Shown here in pieces: positions 8,910 through 17,119 of a stretch of 64,000 nucleotides of DNA (within the stretch, counting starts at the first letter, position 1; every line of letters starts with the position of its first letter). The DNA comes from an uncultured Clostridium sp. (GTDB lineage Bacteria; Bacillota; Clostridia; Clostridiales; Clostridiaceae). The stretch covers positions 134,060-198,059 of the forward strand of contig NZ_CAKVJA010000002.1 in the NCBI RefSeq assembly GCF_934754925.1, written 5' to 3'. The notes under the pieces are model-generated. The model was not told the DNA's origin and did no database searches. It saw only the letters and a program-made list of their open reading frames with translations. A program made the translations under genes and the position numbers.

Positions 8910-9710
8910 TTATTGATATTCTGGAAGTTCATTAAGTGATTTAAATTCATAACCATCAGCTTTAATTTGTTGTATTACAGTTTTTAAAACAGCAGTATTA
9001 GTCTTAGAGACAGCATGTATAAGCATTATACATCCAGGATGAACACCATTTGTAATTTTTTTAATTGCTTCTTCTTCACTAGGCTGATTATCAATAATCC
9101 AATCTTTATATGCGAAGCTCCAAAAAATTGTTTTATAACCAAGATCTTTGGTTTTCTTTAGAGAGTTTACTGAGTATTTTCCCATAGGAGGTCTAAAAAA
9201 TTTAGGCATATCACTACCAACTATTTCTTTATAAGCTGATTCAACATCTGTAAATTCAAGTTTAAATTTTTCAGGATCAGTTATAGTTGCCATTGATGGA
9301 TGATGATTTGAGTGGTTACATACTAAATGACCTTCATCCGCCATCCTTTTTATAATTTCTGGATTTTGAGTTATGTAAGGTTTAACTACAAAAAATGCTG
9401 CTGGAACATTTTCTTCTTTTAAAACATCCAATATTTTTGGTGTATAACCATTTTCATATCCTTCATCAAAAGTTAAATAAATAACTTTTTCATTAGTGTC
9501 ACCTAGATAATAAGCATCATATTTAGATAAAAGCCCTGTAGCTTCTTTAGGACATTCTGGTAAAGTGTCTTTACCTCTGTTTACAAAATACCAATTTAAT
9601 TCTGAATCATCTGAGGCTAAAGTGATAGCGTGGCTAAAGGCCATTGTAGCAAAACAGCTTATTGATAAAATAAAAGCTAGAATAAAAACAAATAACTTAT
9701 TTTTTCTCAT
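8910..9710 (-). CDS. pdaA: PdaA-like polysaccharide deacetylase (muramic delta-lactam de-N-acetylase)
   Basis: Exported NodB-domain deacetylase. Residues 1-26 form a signal peptide or anchor (MRKNK, then a hydrophobic run). The NodB motifs are TFDEGYENGYT (Asp82, with Glu83 in place of the usual second Asp, as in PdaA), the metal histidines in CNHSNHHPS (133-139), FRPPMGKYS (172-180) and LIHAVS near 230. The DEGYENGY variant and the preceding WYFVNRG segment are hallmarks of PdaA, which removes N-acetyl groups from muramic acid for delta-lactam formation in the spore cortex. GGGAGG lies 7 bases before ATG. A plausible forespore SigG promoter lies upstream. It is oriented against its neighbours and probably monocistronic. 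Confidence 0.88.
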   Translation of the reverse strand: MRKNKLFVFILAFILSISCFATMAFSHAITLASDDSELNWYFVNRGKDTLPECPKEATGLLSKYDAYYLGDTNEKVIYLTFDEGYENGYTPKILDVLKEENVPAAFFVVKPYITQNPEIIKRMADEGHLVCNHSNHHPSMATITDPEKFKLEFTDVESAYKEIVGSDMPKFFRPPMGKYSVNSLKKTKDLGYKTIFWSFAYKDWIIDNQPSEEEAIKKITNGVHPGCIMLIHAVSKTNTAVLKTVIQQIKADGYEFKSLNELPEYQ

Positions 9711-9738
9711 TATAAATCCTCCCTTTCATAAGTTATAT

Positions 9739-9769
9739 TAATATGTTTTGTATATAGAGAGATATTACA
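9739..9769 (-). promoter_or_regulatory. Possible SigG/SigF-type promoter of pdaA
   Basis: Read on the reverse strand, TGTAAT (9769-9764) and CATATTA (9745-9739) are 18 bp apart; the -10 is one mismatch from the forespore consensus CATACTA. B. subtilis pdaA is SigG-dependent. The match is suggestive only. Confidence 0.4.
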
Positions 9770-9826
9770 CGTGGGAAAAACAGGGAATTCATATAAGACG
9801 TTAAATAAAAATAAAAAAAGAAAATA

Positions 9827-9855
9827 TTGACTAACAGCATTAACAGGAATATAAT
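9827..9855 (+). promoter_or_regulatory. SigA promoter of the ABC-exporter leader
   Basis: TTGACT at 9827-9832 and a perfect TATAAT at 9850-9855 are spaced 17 bp. Transcription would start near 9862, producing a leader of about 335 nt before the first ABC gene. Confidence 0.8.
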
Positions 9856-9888
9856 GGAAAAAGAATAAGTTGTTTAGGAGGTAGGAGT

Positions 9889-9969
9889 ATGTTAAACATT
9901 AAATTAAATAATTGTAAAGAAAAGAGAATAAATAAAAATAACCCTATCTCTATGGTTTTATATAACTAA
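9889..9969 (+). CDS. Candidate 26-residue leader peptide of the ABC exporter operon
   Basis: A short ORF with consensus AGGAGG (9876-9881) seven bases before ATG, just downstream of a perfect promoter. The product starts MLNIKLNNC, is basic and Asn/Lys-rich, and has no recognised relatives. It is followed by two hairpins with T tracts (10014-10042 and 10084-10117) that must be read through for the exporter genes to be expressed. This order (promoter, strong short ORF, terminator, drug-export ABC pair) is that of B. subtilis bmrB-bmrCD, where ribosome stalling on the leader allows readthrough. The function is inferred from layout; the peptide sequence itself need not be conserved. Confidence 0.6.
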   Translation: MLNIKLNNCKEKRINKNNPISMVLYN

Positions 9970-10013
9970 AATGTTTGTATAAAATTAAATAAAAATTTTT
10001 TTTTAATAAATAG

Positions 10014-10042
10014 AGGTCGTGGTTATTACCCATGGCCTTTTT
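10014..10042 (+). terminator. Leader hairpin 1 upstream of the ABC operon
   Basis: A 9-bp stem (10014-10022 with 10030-10038, including G-T pairs) has a 7-nt loop and is followed by TTTTTATAT. Its loop side ggttatt can instead pair with aataacc inside the leader ORF, a possible competing structure. Confidence 0.55.
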
Positions 10043-10083
10043 ATATATTTTTATAGAAATATATTTAATTATATTATTGTAAT

Positions 10084-10117
10084 AAAAAGTCATGGCGATA
10101 CCATGACTTTTTTTATT
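10084..10117 (+). terminator. Leader terminator upstream of the ABC operon
   Basis: A 12-bp stem (aaaaagtcatgg with its complement, loop CGATA) is followed by seven or more T. It lies between the leader promoter and the ABC genes, with no convincing promoter after it, so it most likely acts as an attenuator. Confidence 0.8.
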
Positions 10118-10135
10118 GTAAAGGGAGGTAAAATT

Positions 10136-10165
10136 ATGAAGAGTGGAGATCTAAAAGTTGGCTAA
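10136..10165 (+). CDS. Nine-codon ORF between attenuator and ABC gene
   Basis: ATG at 10136 is preceded at ideal distance by GGGAGG (10123-10128) and opens a nine-codon frame (product MKSGDLKVG) ending 33 bp before the exporter gene. The ribosome site is too good to be ignored, but there is no other evidence that the peptide matters. It could be a second leader, or the remnant of an older gene start. Confidence 0.35.
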   Translation: MKSGDLKVG

Positions 10166-10198
10166 CAATTAAATTTTAAACTAAAGGGGGAGTCAGTA

Positions 10199-11929
10199 AT
10201 GACTAAAGTATTTAAGTACGTATTAAAGTATAGGAGAACGTTGATATTTGGAACTATATCCATGCTTATTGTTATTGGGGTTGATTTGTTAATTCCATAT
10301 ATGCAACAAATATTTATAGATTATGGAATTATTGCTGGAAATGAAAAAATTATATTTTTTGTTCTAGGGGCTATATTAGTTATTTCAGCAATTAAAGCAA
10401 TATTTGGTTATAATAAAGAATTTAAATATGATCTATTGAGTACTTGGGTTCATCAAGATATTAAAAATGATCTTTTTACTAGTATTCAAAAATTAGAATT
10501 TAAATATTTTGATGGAATGAATACTGGAGAGTTAATGTCAAGAATTGGAGAAGATGCAGAAAATATATGGCAAACTATCGGTTATGGATTGAGGCTTTTT
10601 GTTGAAAATATAATTTATTTTATTATATCAACAATAATTTTATTTTCTCTAAATTGGAAATTAGCTTTAGCATGTTTTATAGTTATGATTCCAATAGGAT
10701 TTATTGCAGTTCAACTTGAAAAGAAATTTGGTAAATGCTATGAAGAAATAAGCGATAAGACGGCAGAAATAAATACTACTGCACAAGAAGATATAGCAGG
10801 AATAAGACTTGTTAAAGCTTTTTCAAGAGAAAAGTATGAGATAAACAAATTTTTAAAATTAAATAAGTCTTACTATGACTTAAATATGAATCAAGCAAAA
10901 GTAATAGGAAATTACTTTCCTAAAATAGAGTTCTTAACTAACATTTCATTAGTAATAATGATAGTTTTAGGTGGATATTTAGTTATGAATGAAGAGATGA
11001 CTATTGGAGTTTTAGTAGCTTTTAGCGGATATATATGGAATATTATATGGCCCATGAGAATGCTTGGAGAGCTTACAGATTTAATTTCAAGGAATTTAGC
11101 TTCGGCTAAAAAGATATTTGCAATTATAGAAAGAGAACCTGAAATAAAAAGTGGTTTATTAAATAATAAAAAGATTAAGGGTGATATTAAATTTGAAAAT
11201 GTTAGTTTTAGATATAATGATGAACTAGTATTAAAAAATATTAATTTAGATATTAAGGCAGGAAGTACAGTAGCTATAATGGGAACTACAGGTTCAGGAA
11301 AATCAACTTTATTAAATCTTATAGGAAGATACTATGATGTAAAAGAAGGTAGTATAAAGGTTGATAATGTAGATGTTAAAAATTATGACTTAGAAGTTTT
11401 AAGAAGTAGTATGGCAATTGTGCCACAAGATACCTTTTTATTTTCTGATTCAATTTTAAATAATATAAAGTTTAGTAATGAAAATGCAGATATAGATGAT
11501 GTGAAAAAATATTCTAAATTAGCATGTTCTTTAGATTTTATAGAAGCTTTAGATGAAGGATTTAATACTGAAATAGGAGAAAGAGGGATAGGACTTTCTG
11601 GGGGGCAAAAGCAAAGAATATCTATCTCTAGAGCTTTAATAAGGAATTCTTCTATTTTGATTTTAGATGATTCAACTTCAGCTTTAGATATGGAAACAGA
11701 GCAACAGCTATTGAGAAATTTATCACAAATGGAAAAGCAAAGTACAACTTTTATAGTTGCACATAGAATTTCAGCTGTTAAAAATGCAGATCTAATAGTT
11801 TATTTAGAAAATGGTGAAATAAAAGAAAAGGGAACTCATGAAGAATTATTAAAATTAAAAGGTGCTTACTACGATATTTACTATGAGCAATTTAAGGATT
11901 TTAATCTTTTAGAAAAGGAGGTTATATAA
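10199..11929 (+). CDS. bmrC: Heterodimeric multidrug ABC exporter, BmrC/LmrC-type half (degenerate catalytic site)
   Basis: A 576-residue half-transporter with six N-terminal transmembrane helices (about residues 15-300) and an ATPase domain. It has Walker A GTTGSGKST (from residue 362), Q-loop VPQDTFLF, a canonical LSGGQKQR signature, and Walker B ILILDDST, in which the catalytic glutamate is Asp491; the switch histidine lies in IVAHR. An Asp at the catalytic position together with an intact signature is the pattern of the first subunit of asymmetric exporters such as BmrC/LmrC. The partner gene follows after one base. AGGGGGAG precedes ATG. Expression is probably governed by the upstream leader. 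The substrate is unknown; drug export is inferred from family and leader type. Confidence 0.88.
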   Translation: MTKVFKYVLKYRRTLIFGTISMLIVIGVDLLIPYMQQIFIDYGIIAGNEKIIFFVLGAILVISAIKAIFGYNKEFKYDLLSTWVHQDIKNDLFTSIQKLEFKYFDGMNTGELMSRIGEDAENIWQTIGYGLRLFVENIIYFIISTIILFSLNWKLALACFIVMIPIGFIAVQLEKKFGKCYEEISDKTAEINTTAQEDIAGIRLVKAFSREKYEINKFLKLNKSYYDLNMNQAKVIGNYFPKIEFLTNISLVIMIVLGGYLVMNEEMTIGVLVAFSGYIWNIIWPMRMLGELTDLISRNLASAKKIFAIIEREPEIKSGLLNNKKIKGDIKFENVSFRYNDELVLKNINLDIKAGSTVAIMGTTGSGKSTLLNLIGRYYDVKEGSIKVDNVDVKNYDLEVLRSSMAIVPQDTFLFSDSILNNIKFSNENADIDDVKKYSKLACSLDFIEALDEGFNTEIGERGIGLSGGQKQRISISRALIRNSSILILDDSTSALDMETEQQLLRNLSQMEKQSTTFIVAHRISAVKNADLIVYLENGEIKEKGTHEELLKLKGAYYDIYYEQFKDFNLLEKEVI

Positions 11930-11930
11930 T

Positions 11931-13715
11931 ATGCAAAATAATATAAATAAAGATGAAGAAATTATGACACGTAGCAAAAGCGAAATAACTATGAAGTTAT
12001 TAACGTATCTTAAGCCGTATAAATTAAAATCTTTTTTTGTTGTATTATTGATGATATTTGTAATGGTATGCGAAATAGTAAATCCATTATTATTAAAGAT
12101 TGCTATAGATGACTATGTAGGTAGTAAAAATGTTAATGGTTTAATAGTAATAGGAGTTTCGTTATTATCATTAAATTTATTAGCTTGGGGATTGTCAAAA
12201 ATAAGATGGAATATGATAACTAGTATAACTAATAGTATTTTAGTTAATATAAGACATGAGTTATATAGTCATATTCAATATTTATCCTTTGACTTTTTTG
12301 ATAGTAGACCAGTAGGTAAAATACTTGCAAGAGTTGTTGGAGATGTTAATGCTTTGAAAAATTTATTTTCTCAAGCAATACAGTCTTTTATTCCACAAAT
12401 AATTAATTTGTTTTGTGTTGCGATAATAATGTTTATGCTTAATATTAAATTAGCTTTAGCATCAATAGCATTGCTTCCTTTGTTAGGATTTGCAATGTTT
12501 TGGATAGAGATTTATTCAAGAAGAAGATGGGAAACTTATAGAAATAAGCGTTCAAATTTAAATGGATTTACCCACGAAGATTTTTCAGGAATAAAAGTTG
12601 TACAAGGGTTTGCTAAAGAAAAAGGAACAGAAAATAACTTTAAAAATATGGTGGGAGAATTAAGTGATTCTTTTATAAACGCTGTAAAACTAAATGATTG
12701 CTTTTGGCCATTAGTAGAATTATCTTGGGGTGTAGGAACTCTTGTAGTTTTTGCTGTAGGATATTTTTTAATAAAAAATGATGAGATAGAAATAGGTACT
12801 TTAATAGCATTTTCAATGTATGTTGGTATGTTTTGGAGACCTATTATGAATCTTTCAAGTTTTTATAATACTCTAATTACAAACTTTTCAGCAGCAGATA
12901 GGATTTTCGATATTTTAGATATAGAGCCTGTTATAAAAAATTCTTTAAATGCAAAACCAATTGGAATAATTAAAGGAAATGTAGAATTTAAAAATGTTAC
13001 TTTTTCTTATGATGATGAAACTGAAGTATTGAAAAATGTAAGCTTTAAAGTTTCAAAGGGGGAAAAGATTGCTTTAGTAGGAGCGACAGGTGCTGGTAAA
13101 AGCACAATAGTTTCATTATTAAGTAGATTTTATGATCCAACTAAGGGGAAAATTTTGGTGGATGGAAAAGATATTAAAAATGTGGACTTAGAAAGTTTGA
13201 GGAGTCAAATGGGAATTATGCTTCAGGATACATTTTTATTTTCAGAATCAATTATGGAAAATATCAGGTATGGAAGACTTGATGCCACTGATGAAGAGGT
13301 TATTAATGCAGCTAAAGCTGTAAATGCTCATAAATTTATCATGGAATTAGAAAAGGGGTACGATACTGAAGTTAATGAAAGAGGTTCAAGGCTTTCTTTA
13401 GGACAAAGGCAACTGATATCTTTTGCAAGGGCACTTCTTGCAAATCCAAGAATATTAATTTTAGATGAAGCAACTTCTAATATTGATACTCAAACAGAAA
13501 AGCTAGTTCAGGAAGGAATAGAAAAGATTCTCCATGGAAGAACTTCATTTGTAGTAGCCCATAGACTTTCTACTATTAGGGATTGTGATAAGATTATGGT
13601 TATAAATGATGGTGAAATTGAAGAGGTTGGAAATCATGAAGAACTTCTAAAGAAAAAAGGAAGTTATTATGAGCTTTATATGGCACAATATAACTTCTTA
13701 AGTGAAGGAGCTTAG
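11931..13715 (+). CDS. bmrD: Heterodimeric multidrug ABC exporter, BmrD/LmrD-type half
   Basis: A 594-residue partner subunit: six transmembrane helices in the first 330 residues, then an ATPase domain with Walker A GATGAGKST, Q-loop MLQDTFLF, signature LSLGQRQ (Leu490 replaces the usual Gly) and an intact Walker B LDEATS with catalytic Glu513. An altered signature with a good glutamate complements the previous gene, so together they make one consensus and one degenerate ATP site, as in BmrCD/LmrCD. A 25-residue N-terminal extension precedes the first helix. AAAGGAGG, overlapping the end of the upstream gene, is its ribosome site. No terminator is obvious after it. Confidence 0.88.
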   Translation: MQNNINKDEEIMTRSKSEITMKLLTYLKPYKLKSFFVVLLMIFVMVCEIVNPLLLKIAIDDYVGSKNVNGLIVIGVSLLSLNLLAWGLSKIRWNMITSITNSILVNIRHELYSHIQYLSFDFFDSRPVGKILARVVGDVNALKNLFSQAIQSFIPQIINLFCVAIIMFMLNIKLALASIALLPLLGFAMFWIEIYSRRRWETYRNKRSNLNGFTHEDFSGIKVVQGFAKEKGTENNFKNMVGELSDSFINAVKLNDCFWPLVELSWGVGTLVVFAVGYFLIKNDEIEIGTLIAFSMYVGMFWRPIMNLSSFYNTLITNFSAADRIFDILDIEPVIKNSLNAKPIGIIKGNVEFKNVTFSYDDETEVLKNVSFKVSKGEKIALVGATGAGKSTIVSLLSRFYDPTKGKILVDGKDIKNVDLESLRSQMGIMLQDTFLFSESIMENIRYGRLDATDEEVINAAKAVNAHKFIMELEKGYDTEVNERGSRLSLGQRQLISFARALLANPRILILDEATSNIDTQTEKLVQEGIEKILHGRTSFVVAHRLSTIRDCDKIMVINDGEIEEVGNHEELLKKKGSYYELYMAQYNFLSEGA

Positions 13716-13813
13716 GCAAGTTAAGAGTTAATAATTATTCTTACATGTATATGAGGGTATGGGATTTAAAGTTGATAAGATAATGTAATTAATAGAAGAG
13801 GAGAAAATTAATT

Positions 13814-14995
13814 ATGGAATATGAAATAGTACATTTAGCTAAAGAAAAATGGAAGGGACATATTATTCCAATAAAATATACAACAAAACAATACTATGAT
13901 GTTGTTGTGGATAAAAAAGAAAATGGGTTTAGTGTTAATATAGAAAAGAAAGATTTTGTAGAAGCTGTAACTCATACGCCAGAAGAATGTAATTTTCAAG
14001 ATAAATTATATGAAGAGTATTGGGAAAATGCTTATGCTTGGGGTATTTTAGATAATGACAATCTAGTTGCGGCTATTGAAACTAATGTGGAAGTATGGTC
14101 TAATCGGTTAAGAATTACTGAACTTTGGGTAGCTAAAGATTATCAGAAAAAAGGTATAGGTCATGCATTAATAGAAGTAGCAAAGGAACAAGCATTATTA
14201 GAAGGTCGTCGTGCTATTATATTGGAAACACAATCTTCTAATGTTAACGCAATAGACTTTTATCAGCACGAAGGTTTTACTTTAATAGGATTTGATTCAT
14301 GTTGTTATAAAAATAATGATCTAGAAAGAAAAGAAGTTAGACTTGAGTTCGGTTGGTTTCCAAAGAAACATAAAAAGTTAAAAAGAGAAGATTTAGTTAT
14401 AAGAAAAGAAAAAGCAGAAGATTATTATGATGTTGAATTAATAACTCAAAGGGCTTTTTGGAATAGACATGGTGTAGGATGTTGTGAGCATTATCTTGTT
14501 CATAAGCTACGTGAAGATAAAGATTACCTTCCAGAGTTAAGTAGAATAGCAGTAAAAGATGGAGAAATAATAGGAAGTATAATGTATTCAAAATCTCAGA
14601 TAAAAGATGGAGAAAATATACATGAGATTATTACTTTTGGACCACTTTGTGTTAAGCCGGAATGGCAAAGATGTGGAGTTGGTGAAATTCTTTTAACTGA
14701 AACTATAGAAATTGCTAAAAATGAAGGATATAAAGGAATTGTAATATTTGGTGAGCCAGATTATTACCCTAGGATAGGATTTAAAACTTGTGACAATTTT
14801 AATATTACAACTGCAGATGGTAAAAACTTTGATGCGTTTATGTGCTATGAACTAGATAAAGATAGTATGAGAGATATAAAAGGAAAGTTTTATGAATCAA
14901 AGGTCTTTGAAAATTTACCACAAGAAGAGGTAGAAGAGTATAATAAGAAATTTCCTCTTATGAGTAAATTAAGATTTCCGGGGCAGTGGAATTAA
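13814..14995 (+). CDS. Tandem double-domain GNAT N-acetyltransferase
   Basis: A 393-residue protein made of two GNAT domains in one chain. The first (about 40-170) has the acetyl-CoA loop QKKGIG within LWVAKDYQKKGIGHAL and the IDFYQHEGF segment, and resembles streptothricin-type acetyltransferases. The second (about 195-350) has QRCGVG within CVKPEWQRCGVGEILL and the DYYPRIGFK segment, of the YhbS-like type. A cysteine-containing tail follows. AGAGGAG precedes ATG. It lies 98 bp after the multidrug exporter and before another GNAT gene, so drug or metabolite acetylation is possible but unproven; single-domain substrates cannot be deduced. The frame is continuous, so the fusion is real in this sequence. 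Confidence 0.82.
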   Translation: MEYEIVHLAKEKWKGHIIPIKYTTKQYYDVVVDKKENGFSVNIEKKDFVEAVTHTPEECNFQDKLYEEYWENAYAWGILDNDNLVAAIETNVEVWSNRLRITELWVAKDYQKKGIGHALIEVAKEQALLEGRRAIILETQSSNVNAIDFYQHEGFTLIGFDSCCYKNNDLERKEVRLEFGWFPKKHKKLKREDLVIRKEKAEDYYDVELITQRAFWNRHGVGCCEHYLVHKLREDKDYLPELSRIAVKDGEIIGSIMYSKSQIKDGENIHEIITFGPLCVKPEWQRCGVGEILLTETIEIAKNEGYKGIVIFGEPDYYPRIGFKTCDNFNITTADGKNFDAFMCYELDKDSMRDIKGKFYESKVFENLPQEEVEEYNKKFPLMSKLRFPGQWN

Positions 14996-15034
14996 TAGAA
15001 TAAATTTAAAAAGTTATAAATTAAGGAGATTGAT

Positions 15035-15562
15035 ATGGAGTTTATAAATATTGAGGCTGATAATATAAAGGTAGAATTGTTTTCAAACTTTAAAAGATAT
15101 CAAAAGGTAACAAAATGCTGGAGAAAAATTGAAGGACAATGGGTTATAAAAGATATTGCTTTTACAGAAGAGTGGGGAATTGAGGAGTATAAGATATTAT
15201 CATCATGCTTGAAAAATACAGTGGAAACAGGTGGAATGGTAATGGGAGCTTTTTCAGATGGAATTTTAAAGGGATTTGTATCTGTTGAAGCCGGGTTGTT
15301 TGGAGAGAATAAAGAGTACTTAGATTTGTCTAGTATACATGTTTCCTTAGATATGCGAGGAAATGGAATTGGAAAAGAACTTTTTAGATTATCAAAAAAA
15401 TGGGCAAAAGAACATGGTGCAAAGAAATTATATATATCAGCACATTCATCAGTAGAGACTCAAGCCTTTTATAAAGCAATGGGATGTGTTGAAGCTGAGG
15501 AATATAGCCAAAAGCACATAGATAGAGAACCTTTTGATTGTCAATTGGAATGCAAAGTTTAA
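15035..15562 (+). CDS. GNAT-family N-acetyltransferase
   Basis: A 175-residue single GNAT domain. The acetyl-CoA pyrophosphate-binding loop RGNGIG sits in IHVSLDMRGNGIGKEL, preceded by GGMVMGAFSDGILKGFVSVE and followed by KKLYISAHSSVETQAFYKAMGC, the normal strand 4, strand 5 and C-terminal pattern. TAAGGAG lies seven bases before ATG. It follows the double GNAT gene by 39 bp and may be cotranscribed. The substrate is not evident. Confidence 0.85.
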   Translation: MEFINIEADNIKVELFSNFKRYQKVTKCWRKIEGQWVIKDIAFTEEWGIEEYKILSSCLKNTVETGGMVMGAFSDGILKGFVSVEAGLFGENKEYLDLSSIHVSLDMRGNGIGKELFRLSKKWAKEHGAKKLYISAHSSVETQAFYKAMGCVEAEEYSQKHIDREPFDCQLECKV

Positions 15563-15656
15563 GAAAAATGAAAAAATATATAGAGATTAAAAGAATTGTG
15601 TTTAAATATTTCCAAGTGAATTTGAAAAGTGTGGAGAATAAAAGAATATTTTATCG

Positions 15657-15685
15657 TTGAAATTAAATTAGTTCTAGAGTATAAT
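15657..15685 (+). promoter_or_regulatory. SigA promoter of ychF
   Basis: TTGAAA (15657-15662) and TATAAT (15680-15685) are spaced exactly 17 bp, 38 bp before the ychF start. Confidence 0.75.
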
Positions 15686-15723
15686 CTTAGAAGTATTAGT
15701 AAGGTCGAAAGGATGTTATATAG

Positions 15724-16821
15724 ATGAGATTAGGGATTGTAGGACTACCAAACGTAGGGAAAAGTACATTGTTTAATGCTATAACAAAGGCAGGAGCAGA
15801 ATCAGCAAACTACCCATTCTGTACAATAGAACCAAACGTAGGTGTTGTTAGTGTACCAGATAAGAGATTAGACGTATTAGAAAAAATGTATGGTACAAAG
15901 AGAAAAGTTTATACTGCTGTAGAATTCTATGATATAGCTGGATTAGTTAAAGGAGCTTCAAAAGGTGAAGGATTAGGAAATAAGTTCTTATCACATATCA
16001 GAGAAGTTGAAGCCATAGTACATGCAGTTAGATGTTTTGAAGATGAAAATGTAGTTCACGTTGAAGGTTCAGTAGATCCAATTAGAGATATAGAAACTAT
16101 AAACTTAGAACTTATATTTGCAGATTTAGAAGTTTTAGAAAGAAGAATGGAAAAAGGAGTGAAACTTGCTAGATCTGGTGATAAAAAGGCTAAAGCTGAA
16201 TATGAAATAATGGAAAAGGTTAAAGCTCATTTAGAAGCTAATAAGCCAATTAGAACATTAGAATTAAATGAAGATGAAGAAGCTTTTGTTAAGTCTTTAT
16301 TTATGATTACTTCTAAGCCAGTATTATATTCTTGTAATATATCAGAAGATGATATGATGAGTGGAAATCTTGAAAATAAATATGTTAAGATGGTTAAAGA
16401 ATATGCAGCAAATGAGAATTCAGGAGTAGTTGTTGTATGTGCTAAACTTGAAGAAGAGTTATCAGGGTTAGATGAAGAAGAAAAAGCTGAAATGCTAGAA
16501 GAGTATGGAATAGAAGAATCAGGGTTAGATAAGTTAATAAGAGAATCTTATAAGTTATTAGGATTAATAAGTTATTTAACAGCTGGTGTTCAAGAGGTTA
16601 GAGCTTGGACTATAAAACAAGGAACTAAGGCTCCAGCAGCAGCAGGCAAAATTCACTCTGACATAGAAAGAGGATTTATAAGAGCGGAAGTTGTAGCTTA
16701 TGATGATTTAGTTGAATGTGGTTCAGAAGCAGCAGCTAAAGAAAAGGGATTATACAGACTTGAAGGTAAAGAATACGTAATGAAAGATGGAGATGTAGTA
16801 AACTTCAGATTTAATGTATAA
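15724..16821 (+). CDS. ychF: YchF/EngD (Obg-family) ribosome-associated ATPase
   Basis: A 365-residue cytosolic P-loop protein of the Obg-HflX group that binds 70S ribosomes and prefers ATP. G1 is GLPNVGKSTLFN (residues 6-17) with the family's PNVG start, switch I/G2 contains NYPFCTIEPNVG, G3 is DIAGLVKGAS, and the G4 position has the CNIS-type replacement of NKxD. The coiled-coil arm follows, and the C-terminal TGS domain runs from about 280 (FRAWTIKQG-like, then IHSDIERGFIRAEV). Length matches the family. It has its own promoter and terminator. Confidence 0.95.
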   Translation: MRLGIVGLPNVGKSTLFNAITKAGAESANYPFCTIEPNVGVVSVPDKRLDVLEKMYGTKRKVYTAVEFYDIAGLVKGASKGEGLGNKFLSHIREVEAIVHAVRCFEDENVVHVEGSVDPIRDIETINLELIFADLEVLERRMEKGVKLARSGDKKAKAEYEIMEKVKAHLEANKPIRTLELNEDEEAFVKSLFMITSKPVLYSCNISEDDMMSGNLENKYVKMVKEYAANENSGVVVVCAKLEEELSGLDEEEKAEMLEEYGIEESGLDKLIRESYKLLGLISYLTAGVQEVRAWTIKQGTKAPAAAGKIHSDIERGFIRAEVVAYDDLVECGSEAAAKEKGLYRLEGKEYVMKDGDVVNFRFNV

Positions 16822-16834
16822 TAAATATTTATAG

Positions 16835-16868
16835 AATAGGAACTGTTTTGACAGTTCCTATTTTTATG
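16835..16868 (+). terminator. Intrinsic terminator after ychF
   Basis: A perfect 12-bp stem (16835-16846 with 16851-16862) with a 4-nt loop is followed by a T run. Confidence 0.9.
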
Positions 16869-17070
16869 AAAAAATATATAAAGAATAAAAAGGAAAATAC
16901 TAATATCGCTAAGTTTTTACTATAAAATGTAATAAAGATAAAAATACTATTACTTATATTTTAAATGTAAGAAAAAGTATTGATTTTTTATGTTTTACAT
17001 AAGAAAAAAATACTATTTTAAGTAAATATATCTTGAAGGAAATAGAATAATTTTATAGAATATATATATA

Positions 17071-17090
17071 GTGGTGTAAAGTGGTTAGAG
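17071..17090 (+). promoter_or_regulatory. Possible relic MraZ boxes upstream of the mraZ pseudogene
   Basis: Two GTGG elements begin at 17071 and 17081, exactly 10 bp apart, inside gtggtgtaaa / gtggttagag. MraZ binds direct (G)TGG-type repeats of 10-bp period ahead of its own gene. A third repeat is not visible. The 200 bp upstream is A/T-rich with no clear promoter. Confidence 0.4.
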
Positions 17091-17119
17091 TATTTAACAT
17101 TACTTAATAGATGAGCAAG

